Shown here: one piece after another, positions 32,884 to 43,372 of the stretch
Position numbering within the stretch: position 1 is the stretch's first letter
Layout: every line of letters begins with the position of its first letter
Notes under the pieces: model-generated
The model's database searches: none
What the model was told of the DNA's origin: nothing
What the model saw: only the letters and a program-made list of their open reading frames with translations
Origin: Diphasiastrum complanatum
Lineage: Eukaryota > Streptophyta > Lycopodiopsida > Lycopodiales > Lycopodiaceae
Reading direction: 5' to 3'
DNA: 64,000 nt
Assembly: GCA_029204225.1 (NCBI GenBank)
Contig: CM055109.1
Coordinates: forward strand, 31,090,370-31,154,369
Translations under genes and position numbers: made by a program

Positions 32884-35800
32884 CTAGCTTGGTTCAATCA
32901 TTGCTTTACTAATCACTCCAAGTGATGATCTGAACTTCATAAAAGGTGTCTTTTGAAGTGGTTTAGTAAGTAGATCAGCTACACATTCATTGCTTGGAAC
33001 ATGCTCCAAAGCAATCTCCTTGGCTTGCACCATTTCTCTCACAAAGTGATGGCATATCTCAATGTGCTTAGATCTTGCATGGAAGATTGGGTTAGATGCA
33101 AGGTGTTGGGCTGATATATTGTCATTGTATATGATTGGTGCCTCCTCTGAATCCATGATCTTTAGTTCCACCAATAATCTCTTGATCCAAAGTACCTCCT
33201 TTGTAGTGGTTGTCAAAGCTTTGTACTCGGCCTCGGTTGAAGATAGAGATATAGTTTCTTGCTTTTTTGAAAGCCATGAAACCACACCTTCTCCTATGAA
33301 AGTTGAATAGGCACTTGTTGATTTCCTATCCCTCTTGTCCCCTGCAAAATCTGAATCACTAAATGCATGAAGGTTAATCACATCTCCTCTATATAGAATC
33401 CCAAAATCCAATGTACCCGAGATGTATCTTAGAATCCTCTTAGCCTTTTTCCAATGGATATTCAATGGCTTTTGCATGGATTGGCTCAACCTACATACAC
33501 TAAAGCTAAGATCTGGTCTAGTTATAGTGATCCACATTAAGGAACCTATAAGTTGCCTAAACAAAGTGATGTCCATGAAGGATCTTTCATCATCTTCATT
33601 TGGCACTTTCACATCTTGCTCCATTGGTGTGTCAACACTTTTGCATACTTCCATCTTAAACTTCTTCAAAAGACTTTGAGCATAGTTTACTTGACTTATA
33701 AAGATAAAATCAGACCCTCTAAGTACTTCTATGCCTAAGATGAAGTGAAGACACCCTAGATCTACCATCTTGAACTCTAAGGATAGATCTATCTTGATTT
33801 TTTCAATACCATCAACACTATTTCCACTAATGATGATGTCATCTACATAAATGAGTAAAAGTACAATACCAACATCATCAAACTTAATGTAAAGAGTGGG
33901 ATCATATTCACTTTGAACAAAAGAAAGTGAAATAAGATAGCAATGTAGTCTTGAATTCCAAGATCTCGAGGCTTGCTTCAAGCCATAGATGCTTCTTTGG
34001 AGATGGCATATTTTGTTCTCCATTCCATGCTTGATGAACCCTTGTGGCTGCTCCATATAGATATCCTCTTCCAAAAAACCATTCAAGAAAGCATTAGAGA
34101 CATCCATTTGACATAGAATCCATCCAAAATGTGATGCAAGTGCAATGATTAGTCTTATTGTGACCATCTTGGCCACGGGTGCAAAAGTTTCCTCATAGTC
34201 TATCCCTCTCTCTTGAGCATAACCTTTTGCAACTAATCTTGCTTTATGTTTGTTAACACTCCCATTTGCATTCAACTTAAGCTTGAAGACCCACTTGCAT
34301 CCTATTACATTCCTTTGAGGTCTCTCAACAAGCAACCAAGTTTCATTCTCAATCAAGGCATCATACTCATCCAACATAGCTTTATACCATTCTTTGGAGT
34401 TCAATGCATCTTCAACATTAGACGGTTCTTCAAAACTAGATAAATCATAAGAAGTGGATGATATACCCTCAACTTGCTGTCCTTTGCCTTGATATGTGAG
34501 CCTTGATGGCTCCACTTTTGCCCTTGAAGATCTCCTTGGTGTGATAGGTGGGTTTGGTGCTTGCTCCTCCATGAGCTCCTCCTCAAAACCAAGATCTTGC
34601 TCCTCGGCCATCTTCTTCTTGATTGTTGGAGCACTTGAGCCTTCTTCAAGCATATGCATATGATGTTCATCAAAGATGACATCCCTTGAAACAACAAATT
34701 TGTTCAAGGATGGGAGATAGACTTTGTAGCCCTTGCTTGAGCTTGCATATCCAAGCATGATCCCTCTTGTGGAAGATGGATCATCCTTGGTTCTTGTTTC
34801 CAATGGCACATGCACATAACATATACACCCAAAAACTTTCAAGTGATTAAGATTGGGTTTCTTTCCATACAACATCTCATAAGGAGTTTTGCCTTCAATT
34901 GCTTTGCAAGACACCCTATTCATCAAGTAGTTTGCACATACAAGAGACTCACCCCAAAAGGATTTGGGCAAACAAGCATCTAATCTTAAAGCCTTAGAAC
35001 ATTCACATAATGTTCTATTCCTTCTTTCAGCAACTCCATTTTGTTGAGGAGTGTAAGGACAAGAAGTCTCTTTCTTGATCCCTTCCTCACAAAAGGCCTT
35101 GAACTCATTGGAGATGAATTCTCCACCATTGTCACTTCTAAGAATCTTGATGCTATGATTATGATGCTTTTCCACAAACAACTTGAACTTTACAAAAGTA
35201 TCAAATACTTGAGACTTGAAGGAAAGTAAGAACACCCAACAATATCTTGAGTAGTCATCAATGGATGAACCTCCATTAGATTTGGTGCTAGCAATGTGCA
35301 CATCCGAGTGTATGAGTTCAAGAGGATGAGATGACTTTGTGATGGAGTTAGGAAACACCTTATTATGTGCCTTGGATAAGGCACAAGCTTCACAAACCTT
35401 GTCTTCCTTCCCAATAGACCTTGGTAGGCCTAAAGCATACTCCTCCTTGATCATAGCCTCCATGGAACCTGAGTTGACATGTCCAAGTCTTTTGTGCCAT
35501 AAAGTAAAGGTAGATATCTTGCTCTTCTCGGCCAACATGACAACATTAGTATCCACAAATGCATCCAGCTTATAAAGTTTGCCAAGTCTAGTGCCCTTAG
35601 CCACTATCTTACCCTTCTTCTTGATGAAACATTCATTTGAAGCAAAGTCAACATTGAAACCATTGTCTACCATTTGGCCAACACTTAGTAGATTCTTTGT
35701 TATTGTAGGAATGTACAAAACACCTTCTATGTTGATCTTTTTGGAAGATCCTAAGCAAAGGGGAATTCTACCAACTCCTTCAATCTTACAAGCTTCATCA

Positions 35801-36834
35801 TTTGCTGTATAGATAGACTTTATAGGTCCATCATAAGATAAGAGAGAAGAGAAAAACTCCCTTTTACTAGTCATGTGTGAACTAGCACCCGAGTCAATCC
35901 ACCAAGGATCTTCTCCTTTGAAGCTTGTTGAAGAAAATATGGACATCATGAGAGAGTCCTCATGTGAACTCTCCTCCTCCTCCTCTTTGCTCATGTTGGC
36001 TTGGCTTTTATCTTGCTTCCTCTTGAAGCATTCCGAGGCATAATGCCCCATCTTGCTACAATAGTAGCACTTCACCTTTGATTTGTCCTTCTTGACTTTG
36101 GTGGTTGATGGAGATGCCTTTGGGGGTCCTTCTTGATCCTCAAGCTTTGTAGACTTCTTGAATGTTGATCCTTTGCCTTTGGACTTGCCTTTGCCTTTGG
36201 TGAAGAGAGCTTGGTCATCTCCACCTTGGATGGAAAGCCTATCCATCCTCTCTTGCATTTGGCTCCTTCTTGATTCCTCGGCCATGAGCGTGCCTTGGAG
36301 TTCTTCAAGTATGGGTAGCTTACCCATAATTGCATATCCCTGAACAAAATTGTCAAATTCAAAGCTTAGTCCATTCAATATGAGTTGAACAAGCTCTTCA
36401 TCCTTGATAGGTTCACCTATAAAGGCTAGCTCTTTGTTCAATTCTTTTACTCTTAGGACAAAAGTATGTGCACTCTCTCCTTTCTTTTGATAGCTTCTAT
36501 AGATTTGATTCTTCAAAGCTAACATTCTAGTTTGGTTCTTGGATTCATAGACCTTTTGCAAAGTCTCCCAAGCATCTTGATCTGAAGTGCAATCTCCTAC
36601 CTCTCTTAAGAGTTCATTTGCAACATTCATTTTTATGCAATGTAGTGCAACATTGCACCTCTTGATGTATTTGGCTTTTTCTTGAGGATGAATAGGTTCA
36701 CCCTCCTTACCATTTACAATTTCCATCAGATCTTGCATGATCATGATAGATTCCATTCTAACTTTCCATATGGAATAGTTAGTTTTGTTGAGCCTTTCAT
36801 TAGTATCCAAAAGATATGCATTTATAGATGCCAT
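32884..36834 (-). CDS. Ty1/copia Gag-Pol polyprotein, copy B (1316 aa)
   Basis: It encodes exactly the same 1316 residues as copy A, 5458 bases away, with the same start, stop and domain order and the same five-residue gap in the integrase core. The shared gap predates the duplication. Copy B lies nearer the outer 5' LTR (LTR3), whose promoter would drive its transcription on the minus strand. Transcripts passing LTR2 could terminate there or read into copy A. Complete identity argues for a very recent duplication or an assembly artefact. Confidence 0.95.
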   Translation of the reverse strand: MASINAYLLDTNERLNKTNYSIWKVRMESIMIMQDLMEIVNGKEGEPIHPQEKAKYIKRCNVALHCIKMNVANELLREVGDCTSDQDAWETLQKVYESKNQTRMLALKNQIYRSYQKKGESAHTFVLRVKELNKELAFIGEPIKDEELVQLILNGLSFEFDNFVQGYAIMGKLPILEELQGTLMAEESRRSQMQERMDRLSIQGGDDQALFTKGKGKSKGKGSTFKKSTKLEDQEGPPKASPSTTKVKKDKSKVKCYYCSKMGHYASECFKRKQDKSQANMSKEEEEESSHEDSLMMSIFSSTSFKGEDPWWIDSGASSHMTSKREFFSSLLSYDGPIKSIYTANDEACKIEGVGRIPLCLGSSKKINIEGVLYIPTITKNLLSVGQMVDNGFNVDFASNECFIKKKGKIVAKGTRLGKLYKLDAFVDTNVVMLAEKSKISTFTLWHKRLGHVNSGSMEAMIKEEYALGLPRSIGKEDKVCEACALSKAHNKVFPNSITKSSHPLELIHSDVHIASTKSNGGSSIDDYSRYCWVFLLSFKSQVFDTFVKFKLFVEKHHNHSIKILRSDNGGEFISNEFKAFCEEGIKKETSCPYTPQQNGVAERRNRTLCECSKALRLDACLPKSFWGESLVCANYLMNRVSCKAIEGKTPYEMLYGKKPNLNHLKVFGCICYVHVPLETRTKDDPSSTRGIMLGYASSSKGYKVYLPSLNKFVVSRDVIFDEHHMHMLEEGSSAPTIKKKMAEEQDLGFEEELMEEQAPNPPITPRRSSRAKVEPSRLTYQGKGQQVEGISSTSYDLSSFEEPSNVEDALNSKEWYKAMLDEYDALIENETWLLVERPQRNVIGCKWVFKLKLNANGSVNKHKARLVAKGYAQERGIDYEETFAPVAKMVTIRLIIALASHFGWILCQMDVSNAFLNGFLEEDIYMEQPQGFIKHGMENKICHLQRSIYGLKQASRSWNSRLHCYLISLSFVQSEYDPTLYIKFDDVGIVLLLIYVDDIIISGNSVDGIEKIKIDLSLEFKMVDLGCLHFILGIEVLRGSDFIFISQVNYAQSLLKKFKMEVCKSVDTPMEQDVKVPNEDDERSFMDITLFRQLIGSLMWITITRPDLSFSVCRLSQSMQKPLNIHWKKAKRILRYISGTLDFGILYRGDVINLHAFSDSDFAGDKRDRKSTSAYSTFIGEGVVSWLSKKQETISLSSTEAEYKALTTTTKEVLWIKRLLVELKIMDSEEAPIIYNDNISAQHLASNPIFHARSKHIEICHHFVREMVQAKEIALEHVPSNECVADLLTKPLQKTPFMKFRSSLGVISKAMIEPS

Positions 36835-37633
36835 CTAGTCTCCTAATCAAGGACTTGACACAAATGAAGGTTACTTCTATTGATTTGATTGAAGGTCTAC
36901 CTTATCCCACTTCTTAGGGACCTGAAAAGATCAGTAATAGACTTCCTATAAAGATCTAAGAATGAGCTCTAACAAAATCAAATCATAGAATACTAGAAAC
37001 AATGCACTTGCTTGATTGAAGTAGACAATACTAGTAGAATTGCCCCTCTTTCTATAAAGAACATTAAAGCTTCCAAATGATCTGATCAAGTGTGAATTTC
37101 AGCAACCTAATATACTTCCAAAATCACTTGTAAAAGATCTAAATGGAACTTAATGAGGATGCAACACAATCTACTATCCAATCACAAGCAAAAAATGATC
37201 AAAATTGATGAAAAATTGATCTAATTTGGTGCATAAGTCAAGCAATGGTTGGACTGAACCTAAATCACTTTAGGAGGTGCCTACTACACCTTAGAACAGC
37301 CTTGAAGAGTCCCCAAAACTCTGATCTTCCCTCTCCTTGAATGCTAGAAAGCCTTCTCTATGAAATCACCTCCAAAACTCGCTTAGAAATCAATGCTTGG
37401 AGCAAGCAAAACTTGCCATCTTGGTAATGTGAATTGAATTCAACTTTGCCTCTGGTTTTAGACACCTAAACACCTGCAAATGAAGTCACACAACACCAAT
37501 CTCCAATGTATTTGACTCACTTTGAGTTCTAGAATCAATACTAGATGCTAAGATCCAATCTACACAAGATTTAGATCAAAAATTGTGATCAAATTGAATG
37601 CAAACCAAGGATTTAGCTCATTTCAGCCTTTAG
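36835..37633 (-). other. 5' untranslated leader of copy B
   Basis: Same sequence as 31377-32175. No ORF of note. Confidence 0.75.
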
Positions 37634-37645
37634 GCTCTGATACCA
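37634..37645 (-). promoter_or_regulatory. primer-binding site, tRNA-iMet, copy B
   Basis: GCTCTGATACCA on the plus strand, directly next to LTR3; identical to the copy A site. Confidence 0.9.
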
Positions 37646-38327
37646 TGTAAAAATTACAGCAAATAAGGATCCTAAAACACTTGAAATGATGAGGGAAACA
37701 ATAGATTATGATTTCATAAGATTAGCACAAGTTGAACCATCAAAATCCATCAAAAATCTATGCTTGAACCTCACTAAATGGCCCAAATCCTTGAAGAAGG
37801 CTTCACACGTGTGAAAGTACGGCCTCCCACAGTATGAGTACTGTACACCAGACCTACATTCAATCCTATAATCATTAGTAATCACAAGTACTCAAACAAT
37901 TATGAACATAGAGAGCAATTGCACCATTATGAGAGAAAAAACATGAAATTGCTTGATTTATTTTGGTGAGATATCATCACCTATATATACATGATCCATC
38001 ACGGTTTTGGGCAGGTATGAGTAGCCCTAAACCTATCCCTAATGCTAATTTTGGTGGATCTTTCATCCCTACCAAGTTAGGGTTGGAATCTTGGAGATCC
38101 CTCAACAATGCAAAAATTACCAAAAATAGCTCCTATTTTTTCTCCCTTGTATCTAAGCATAATTTGGACTCATTCCAAAGGTTCTAACACTTAGGTCTAC
38201 TTGAGAACATCCTTATGAATGGAATCCTATGCTATTTGGCACGTGTGACAAGCCACATCATGACCATCTAACTATTTACAAGTCATATGACCAAAACTAG
38301 TCAAGCTAGAATTGTGAATTTTTAACA
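37646..38327 (-). repeat. LTR3 of tandem copia (outer 5' LTR)
   Basis: Ends are TGTAAAAATT and TTTTTAACA, followed by GTATG. TATA (plus strand CTATATATAC) is at 37981-37990 and the G-box palindrome at 37802-37815. It matches LTR2 at the two sites that distinguish LTR1. Confidence 0.95.
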
Positions 38328-38332
38328 GTATG
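38328..38332. repeat. target-site duplication GTATG, right copy
   Basis: Matches 26725-26729. It marks the right end of the single insertion that contains both tandem copies. Confidence 0.9.
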
Positions 38333-39135
38333 GAATGGCCAACCGCAACCCAATCTCTTTTCACTCGACCCTGGACTAAAGCTATCAAAGGAACAGTCTC
38401 CTCAAACTGAGGCAGAAAAGGAGGAGATGAAGTGCTACCCGTTTCAATCCATCATCGGCTCACTGATGTACGCAATGATATGCACACGACCAGACCTTGC
38501 ATATTCTGTCAATACACTTAGCCAGTTCTTGTCAAATCTAGGCATAGCTCATTGGAAAGCGCTAATAAAGGTCATGAAGTACATTCAAACAACGACAACT
38601 CCCGACATCTGCTATGGAGGCAGCCAAACTGTTAATATCCTTGAAGCCTACACAGATGCGGATTGGGCAAGAGATGTCGACACCAGAAAATCAACTTCTG
38701 GATTTGTATTCTTATACAACCCAAGACCCAATCTCATGGAATAGCCAGAAGCAGACCTCAGTTGCATTATCATCAACGGAATCCGAATACATAGTTGTCA
38801 CAAATGCAACCAAAGAGGCGATCTGGATCAGACAACTGCTTGCAGACCTCAATCTTACTCAAAACACTTCCTACAACAATCTATTGTGACAATCAAAGCA
38901 CAATAGCGCTATCTCTCAATCCGAGATTTCACTCTCGAAGCAAACATATAGAAATCAGGTATCACTACCTTAAGGAGAAAGTGCACAGTAAGGAAGTATA
39001 ATTGATTTTTTGCAGAACAAATCACATGGCAGCAGATTACTTCACAAAGGCTCTATCAAAGGAGCAACATCTCAGATTTAACGATATGTTAAATCTGAAG
39101 ATAAAAAATTTTCAGGATCTACATTAAGGGGGAGT
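38333..39135 (+). pseudogene. old plus-strand Ty1/copia, RT end and RNase H (3' half)
   Basis: It continues the frame broken at 26729: GMANRNPISF, LDPGLKLSKE, then MKCYPFQSIIGSLMYAMICTRPDLAYSVNTLSQFLSNLGIAHWKALIKVMKYIQ, RNase H (YTDADWARDVDTRKSTSGFVF, DPISWNSQKQTSVALSSTESEY), [35 protein letters not shown] and a C-terminal [30 protein letters not shown]. Frameshifts near 38700, 38870 and 39000. It ends in the polypurine tract AAGGGGGAG at 39127-39135, directly before its 3' LTR. It belongs to the same family as the fragments at 16.5 and 21.9 kb. Confidence 0.9.
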
Positions 39136-40022
39136 ATTAGATTTCTTATGCTCAGTCTTAAAACAAATCGTTCAAGTAATGAGCATCCTGAAAATCCGAA
39201 GGCCGACAACATATTTCTAGGCCTTCACATTTTCCCCCCTTTGAGATTTTCTATGACTGAGAAATCATTTTTAGGCACCTTCACCTTTTTCGCCTTTTTC
39301 TCTCAGCGAAAAAATGTGACACACTGGCCAAGTGGCCAGAATACCTTCGAAATCATTTTTAAGGCACCTTCACATTTATCGCCTTTTTCGCTCCTAAGCG
39401 AAAAATGCGACACACTGGCCAAGTGGCCAGAATACCTTGGAAATCATTTTTAAGGCACCTTCGTCTTTTTCACCTTTTTCGCTCCTTAGCAAAAAATGTG
39501 ACACACTAGCCAAGTGGCAAGAATACCTTGGAAATCATTTTAAAGGCACCTTCGTCTTTTTTCGTCTTTTTTGGACCGACTTTGCCAATGGATGAGTAAC
39601 CCTAAAACAACTGGACAAACAAATATCCCAAAGGCGGTTGACGGTTACTACCTGGCATAAATAGCCTTAAAGGCTTGTAAGATATTTCCGCTCTTGTAAA
39701 TCTCTATATTAGCTGAAACAAGCTATGTAAGTGTTAAGTCAATATTTTGAGTTAATTGAACTCTTCTCTTTCAATCAGAGTTTTTCTGTAGCCAACGTTA
39801 TTACGCTCAGCAAGCTGAAGATATTACTTCAAGCTATTGTACTCACTATTGATATTAATCAGAGTGAGATTTTTGTCTCACTACTATGTCGTTCATTTGT
39901 GCATACTGTATGAATTCTTCTACTTGAATAATTCTGCTGCTACCTGTTGCGTTTCCCCATTCCTATGCCTACGCTTGGAGAAACCGAGCCTCCGCTGCGC
40001 TCACGACCACCGTTTTACGACA
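39136..40022 (+). repeat. 3' LTR of the old plus-strand copia
   Basis: It begins TATTAG, probably a decayed TGTTAG, directly after the polypurine tract and ends TTTTACGACA, matching the ends of the minus-strand LTR at 22537-23188. At 39262-39531 are three tandem units of 88-91 bases, each with a TGGCCAAGTGGCCA inverted word. A CGGTTGACGGTTACTACC block is followed by GGCATAAATAGCC near 39655, a TATA-like site. The 5' LTR is not in the window. Confidence 0.75.
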
Positions 40023-41754
40023 TAACCATCATGGGATGCATGTCCTCGTGACTTGGTTGTCACATAGCCAACATACTACATGTCTAAAGGAAACATATGG
40101 GAAGAGCCAATAAAATTTAGCTCTTATTTCTAACAATAGGCTCCAATCGTAAAAAAGAGATTCCTTTGCTCCACTTGGCCTATAAGTGGATGCATATATT
40201 GCACGTATGGAAGCAAGTGATAAAAATTGTGTTGTAAAAGAAATTCTGGCTTTTTTTCCACTATAATAATTGAGTTGGATAAGGGTGGTTACAATGTCCA
40301 TGAAAACGGCTTGGTTTTTCCTTGCTATAAGGATACTTGGGAATGTCCTCACTCCGAAATTGGATTATCATATATGTGGATGTGGTAATCTTTTTGTTTT
40401 TGAAACAGACTGTTGTGCTTTAAGAGTTGGCTAGGCCAAGATCTTGAGCTTGGTATATGGTTCACATAAATGGTGGATCCAATTATTTGGAATGATTGCA
40501 TTATTTGAAAACAATATTGACTTTTTTTTTTCTCCTCAAAATCAATTCTAGCAAAAAGTTGGCATATGCAGAATTTTGAAAATTTAGCACTTAATTTCTT
40601 AGGTAGGTAGGCATTTATTTAAACAAAATAGTCATAGAATTTATAGATTTTAGTTTGTATGATTTACTGATCTCAAATAGAATTATGTAAGAGTTTTGAT
40701 CTTTATCATTGCATCAGTCCTAGTCAAATTTTATGGAGTCAAAATTTTGCACAATTGCTAAATAGTTCAATAAAAAAATATACATATGATGACAAGTTGG
40801 ATTGAATGCCTAGATTGATGTACAAACTCATGTCAAGATTCAATGCATCAACATATTTCCAAATAGAAAATGGACAAAGTTAGAGGACAATTTTCATAAT
40901 AGGAATCTTTTGACAATTTAAACATTCTAAGACTATATTAGACAGACATGTAGCCTATCTAGATTAATAGTTTTTTGATGCCATGAATAACATCAAAATT
41001 AAGTATTTGGAAGATTTTTAATTCAAAAAATTGTGTGTTCATGGATATTGAAGGCTACAATCTTCTATAAACCATTGTGAGTTGATGGATATAGAAGGCT
41101 ACAATTGTAGAAACCAACAACCCCCCAAACATGCATGCAAAAACGATGCAATTTGTCTCCAAGAAGGCTTTTTATCAATAGGTGTATAGAAATTGGAGTT
41201 GTTCTTTTCACATTTTAGCATGATGTCTTTTTCTTAGATTGATGTTTTTAATAAGCTGAATTGTAAATATAATTTTGGAATCTCAAAACTTAAAGTTATT
41301 AGCTGTTAGAATGACATTTTTGATGAAAATTTGCTCGTTATTGTTGCATGTTGCAACGCCCCCCACAAAATTCTCAATCCTTTCAAATATGTATTAAGTG
41401 GACTTCTAGGCACAAAAGGAACGTCAAATTTCAACACTGCATCGTGAGACCTAAAGGTTGGAGGCTGAAGGCAACATTGAAATTGGATGTTTGGTGTTGC
41501 CCATCATGGGTTGTTTTGGTGATGTCTTTGGCATTTTTCACAACTCATAAAAAACTAGATGTTTTTGTGAGAAGTTAGAGTTTGAGCTAAATGCATTTTG
41601 GAACTGATTGATAGAGCTCCTGCAAGTCTCAAACTTCCATCCAAACGCCTTCCAACCACAATATCCTCGCACTTTACATTCAGGGTGAAGGGTTGGGGGC
41701 CTGTACCTCTACCACATAGCTCTAGCATGGATTTAGCTTACATGGAAAACTAGC
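40023..41754. other. intergenic DNA, no gene recognised
   Basis: AT-rich sequence with short ORFs only. The longest (107 codons, minus, 40352-40029) begins at a non-ATG-supported frame in part and shows no domain. No LTR, primer site or repeat longer than 20 bases was noticed. Confidence 0.35.
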
Positions 41755-41952
41755 CCTTCAACATAAATCTTTCATGCAATCTTACATTGCACTTTCAAAT
41801 CTCCAAAAATGCTCAAAGTAAAGGTTATGGAGGGTTTAGCCTTGAATCATGGTCCTTCAACATAAATCTTTCATGCAATCTTAAATTGCACTTTCAAATC
41901 TCCAAAAATGCTCAAAGTAAAGGTTATGGGGGGTTCAGCCTTGAATCATGGT
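41755..41952. repeat. 99-bp tandem duplication
   Basis: Two adjacent, nearly identical 99-base units start at 41755 and 41854 (each CCTTCAACATAAATCTTTC...). Because 99 is a multiple of three, a short ORF spanning them encodes a repeated 33-residue peptide, but nothing else supports coding. Confidence 0.85.
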
Positions 41953-42800
41953 CCATGAAATGTGAACTAGTGGGCCCACCGCCCTTGGCCTAGCTAGTGG
42001 TAAGCAAAATTGGAGGATGTCAATACAAAAGTTTTTAAAGACATTGTGAATTGTAGGGTTGATCAGCCAAATTGCAACTACATGTCCAGTACATCGAAAG
42101 AGACCGTTGAAGTACACGATGACTTAAAAGTGACTTTTGAAGTACATGGCGTGTGTTAAATTTTAACAATACCTTTGATATCATCCACCTATGGGATCTC
42201 ATAGAATCCAACGTAGGTGGGCAAGTCCTTTTGCAAGTTAGACCAACTCATGTTAGGGAGAAGATCAAATTTCAAGAATGGTTAGAGGCTTGGGTGAAAC
42301 CTATACTAGTTGTTCATGACAAAGGGCGAGCCGAGACCTTAAACTTGGTTGGTAGTGACAAGAAGAACTTTTATTGGAGTTTTCATTTTATTGAATCTAG
42401 ATATGTGTCATCCTTGTCCATACTCCATGGAGACCACAAGGACTAGGGTCCAAACTCCTTATGTGCCTTGGTAGGGAAATTGACTCAATGCCATGCTTAC
42501 TTTAGGCCTCCCATCAATTTCCCAATTAAAGCCTACTCTGCCGAATCTAAATTCCATGTAAGTCGCGCGTTAGAATCTCAATCTACTCACTCTATTCCAA
42601 ATTTCAATGGTTGTTGGTATACATGGCCAAAATTTAGATTCTTTATTGTTTGTATCAAAAAACCCAATGATTCCAACACGCCATGCTTGCGACAAGCTTA
42701 GAACCAAAATATTGAAGTTAGATCAGACCTCCCTTCTTTCCAATCAGAATTTAGCTCTATTGTTCCATTTTTGTTAGTACTCTTTGTTGAAAGTTGAACT
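41953..42800. other. intergenic DNA, short ORFs only
   Basis: ORFs of 97 codons (42153-42446) and 77 codons (42468-42701) are open on the plus strand without a recognised domain, in sequence of ordinary complexity. They could be pieces of a decayed gene or element. Confidence 0.25.
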
Positions 42801-42938
42801 TTGCATTACCATTAGAATCCCAACACTTCTGTTGCACTACCATATGAATCCCAACACATCTGTTGCATTACCATATGAATCCCAACACTTCTGTTGCATT
42901 AATTACCATATGAATCCCAACACATCTGTTGCATCATG
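42801..42938. repeat. minisatellite, ~31-bp unit
   Basis: About four units of the type TTGCATTACCATATGAAT followed by CCCAACACATCTG, with small variations (ACTTCTG or ACATCTG; one unit has an extra AATTA). It lies about 430 bases upstream of the start codon of the cellular gene. Confidence 0.8.
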
Positions 42939-43372
42939 AAAACTATTGAATAATCAGAATAATAATTCAATGCCTATGATTGTGAGCCTAGCTTAGACTA
43001 GACTTGGACACTGCCACTGTCCACAGCCTACATCAAGTCCTATATAGATGCTCAAAGGTTCACCTATTATGGCGAGCAAACAGCCTCTCTTTGTATATTC
43101 TTTCTGGATACCATCCTCTGGCATCCAGATTCCAATGCATTTAGTTCCTTGCACTACAGTACATACTACAGACACTAGCTTGATTTGCAAAATCTTTGCT
43201 GAAGCTTTTTAAGGCAAGCAGAAAGGCCATAGGCTTGAGGCAGGATCGACGAATGCAGCTTTAAGTAAACACACAGTCAGGTTGCATTGCAAGATCCACA
43301 ACTGTATTGGGTTCGTGCAGTTTGGATTTGATTTTGATTTTAGTTTGAGTGGCAAAGGAGGAATCTGTTAGT

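Larger units (their letters stand above)
26730..38327 (-). mobile_element. tandem Ty1/copia element: LTR-internal-LTR-internal-LTR
   Basis: Three LTRs of 682 bp (26730-27411, 32188-32869, 37646-38327) and two internal regions alternate with a constant period of 5458 bp. One 5-bp target duplication (GTATG) flanks the whole array and none flanks the middle LTR. Orientation is minus: 5' LTR on the right, tRNA-iMet primer sites at 32176-32187 and 37634-37645, and polypurine tracts (plus strand CTCCTCCTCAC) next to the left and middle LTRs. The internal regions encode identical polyproteins and I saw no difference between them. LTR1 differs from LTR2 and LTR3 at 26874 (T against C) and 26935 (T against G). 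The array sits inside the RT region of an older plus-strand copia. Likely origin is unequal recombination between LTRs after one insertion; an assembly duplication must be excluded. Confidence 0.95.

Noticed and set aside
27604-36343. Many 60-105-codon ORFs on both strands inside the tandem element
   Set aside because: All lie opposite to or out of frame with the 1316-codon polyproteins and repeat at exactly 5458 bp; they are shadows.
40029-40352. 107-codon minus-strand ORF
   Set aside because: No domain, no relatives in the window and composition like the surrounding AT-rich DNA.
41787-41993. 68-codon ORF with a repeated 33-residue peptide
   Set aside because: The peptide repeat is a by-product of a 99-bp DNA duplication, a multiple of three. 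No start context, domain or homologous frame nearby.
42153-42701. Possible two-exon gene from plus-strand ORFs of 97 and 77 codons
   Set aside because: No recognised domain and no convincing splice sites or matching phase; left as unassigned spacer.
43349-43372. GTG as start codon of the 411-codon gene (would add eight residues)
   Set aside because: Plant nuclear genes start at ATG almost always, and a TGA precedes the GTG in frame. The ATG at 43373 is the first in-frame one.
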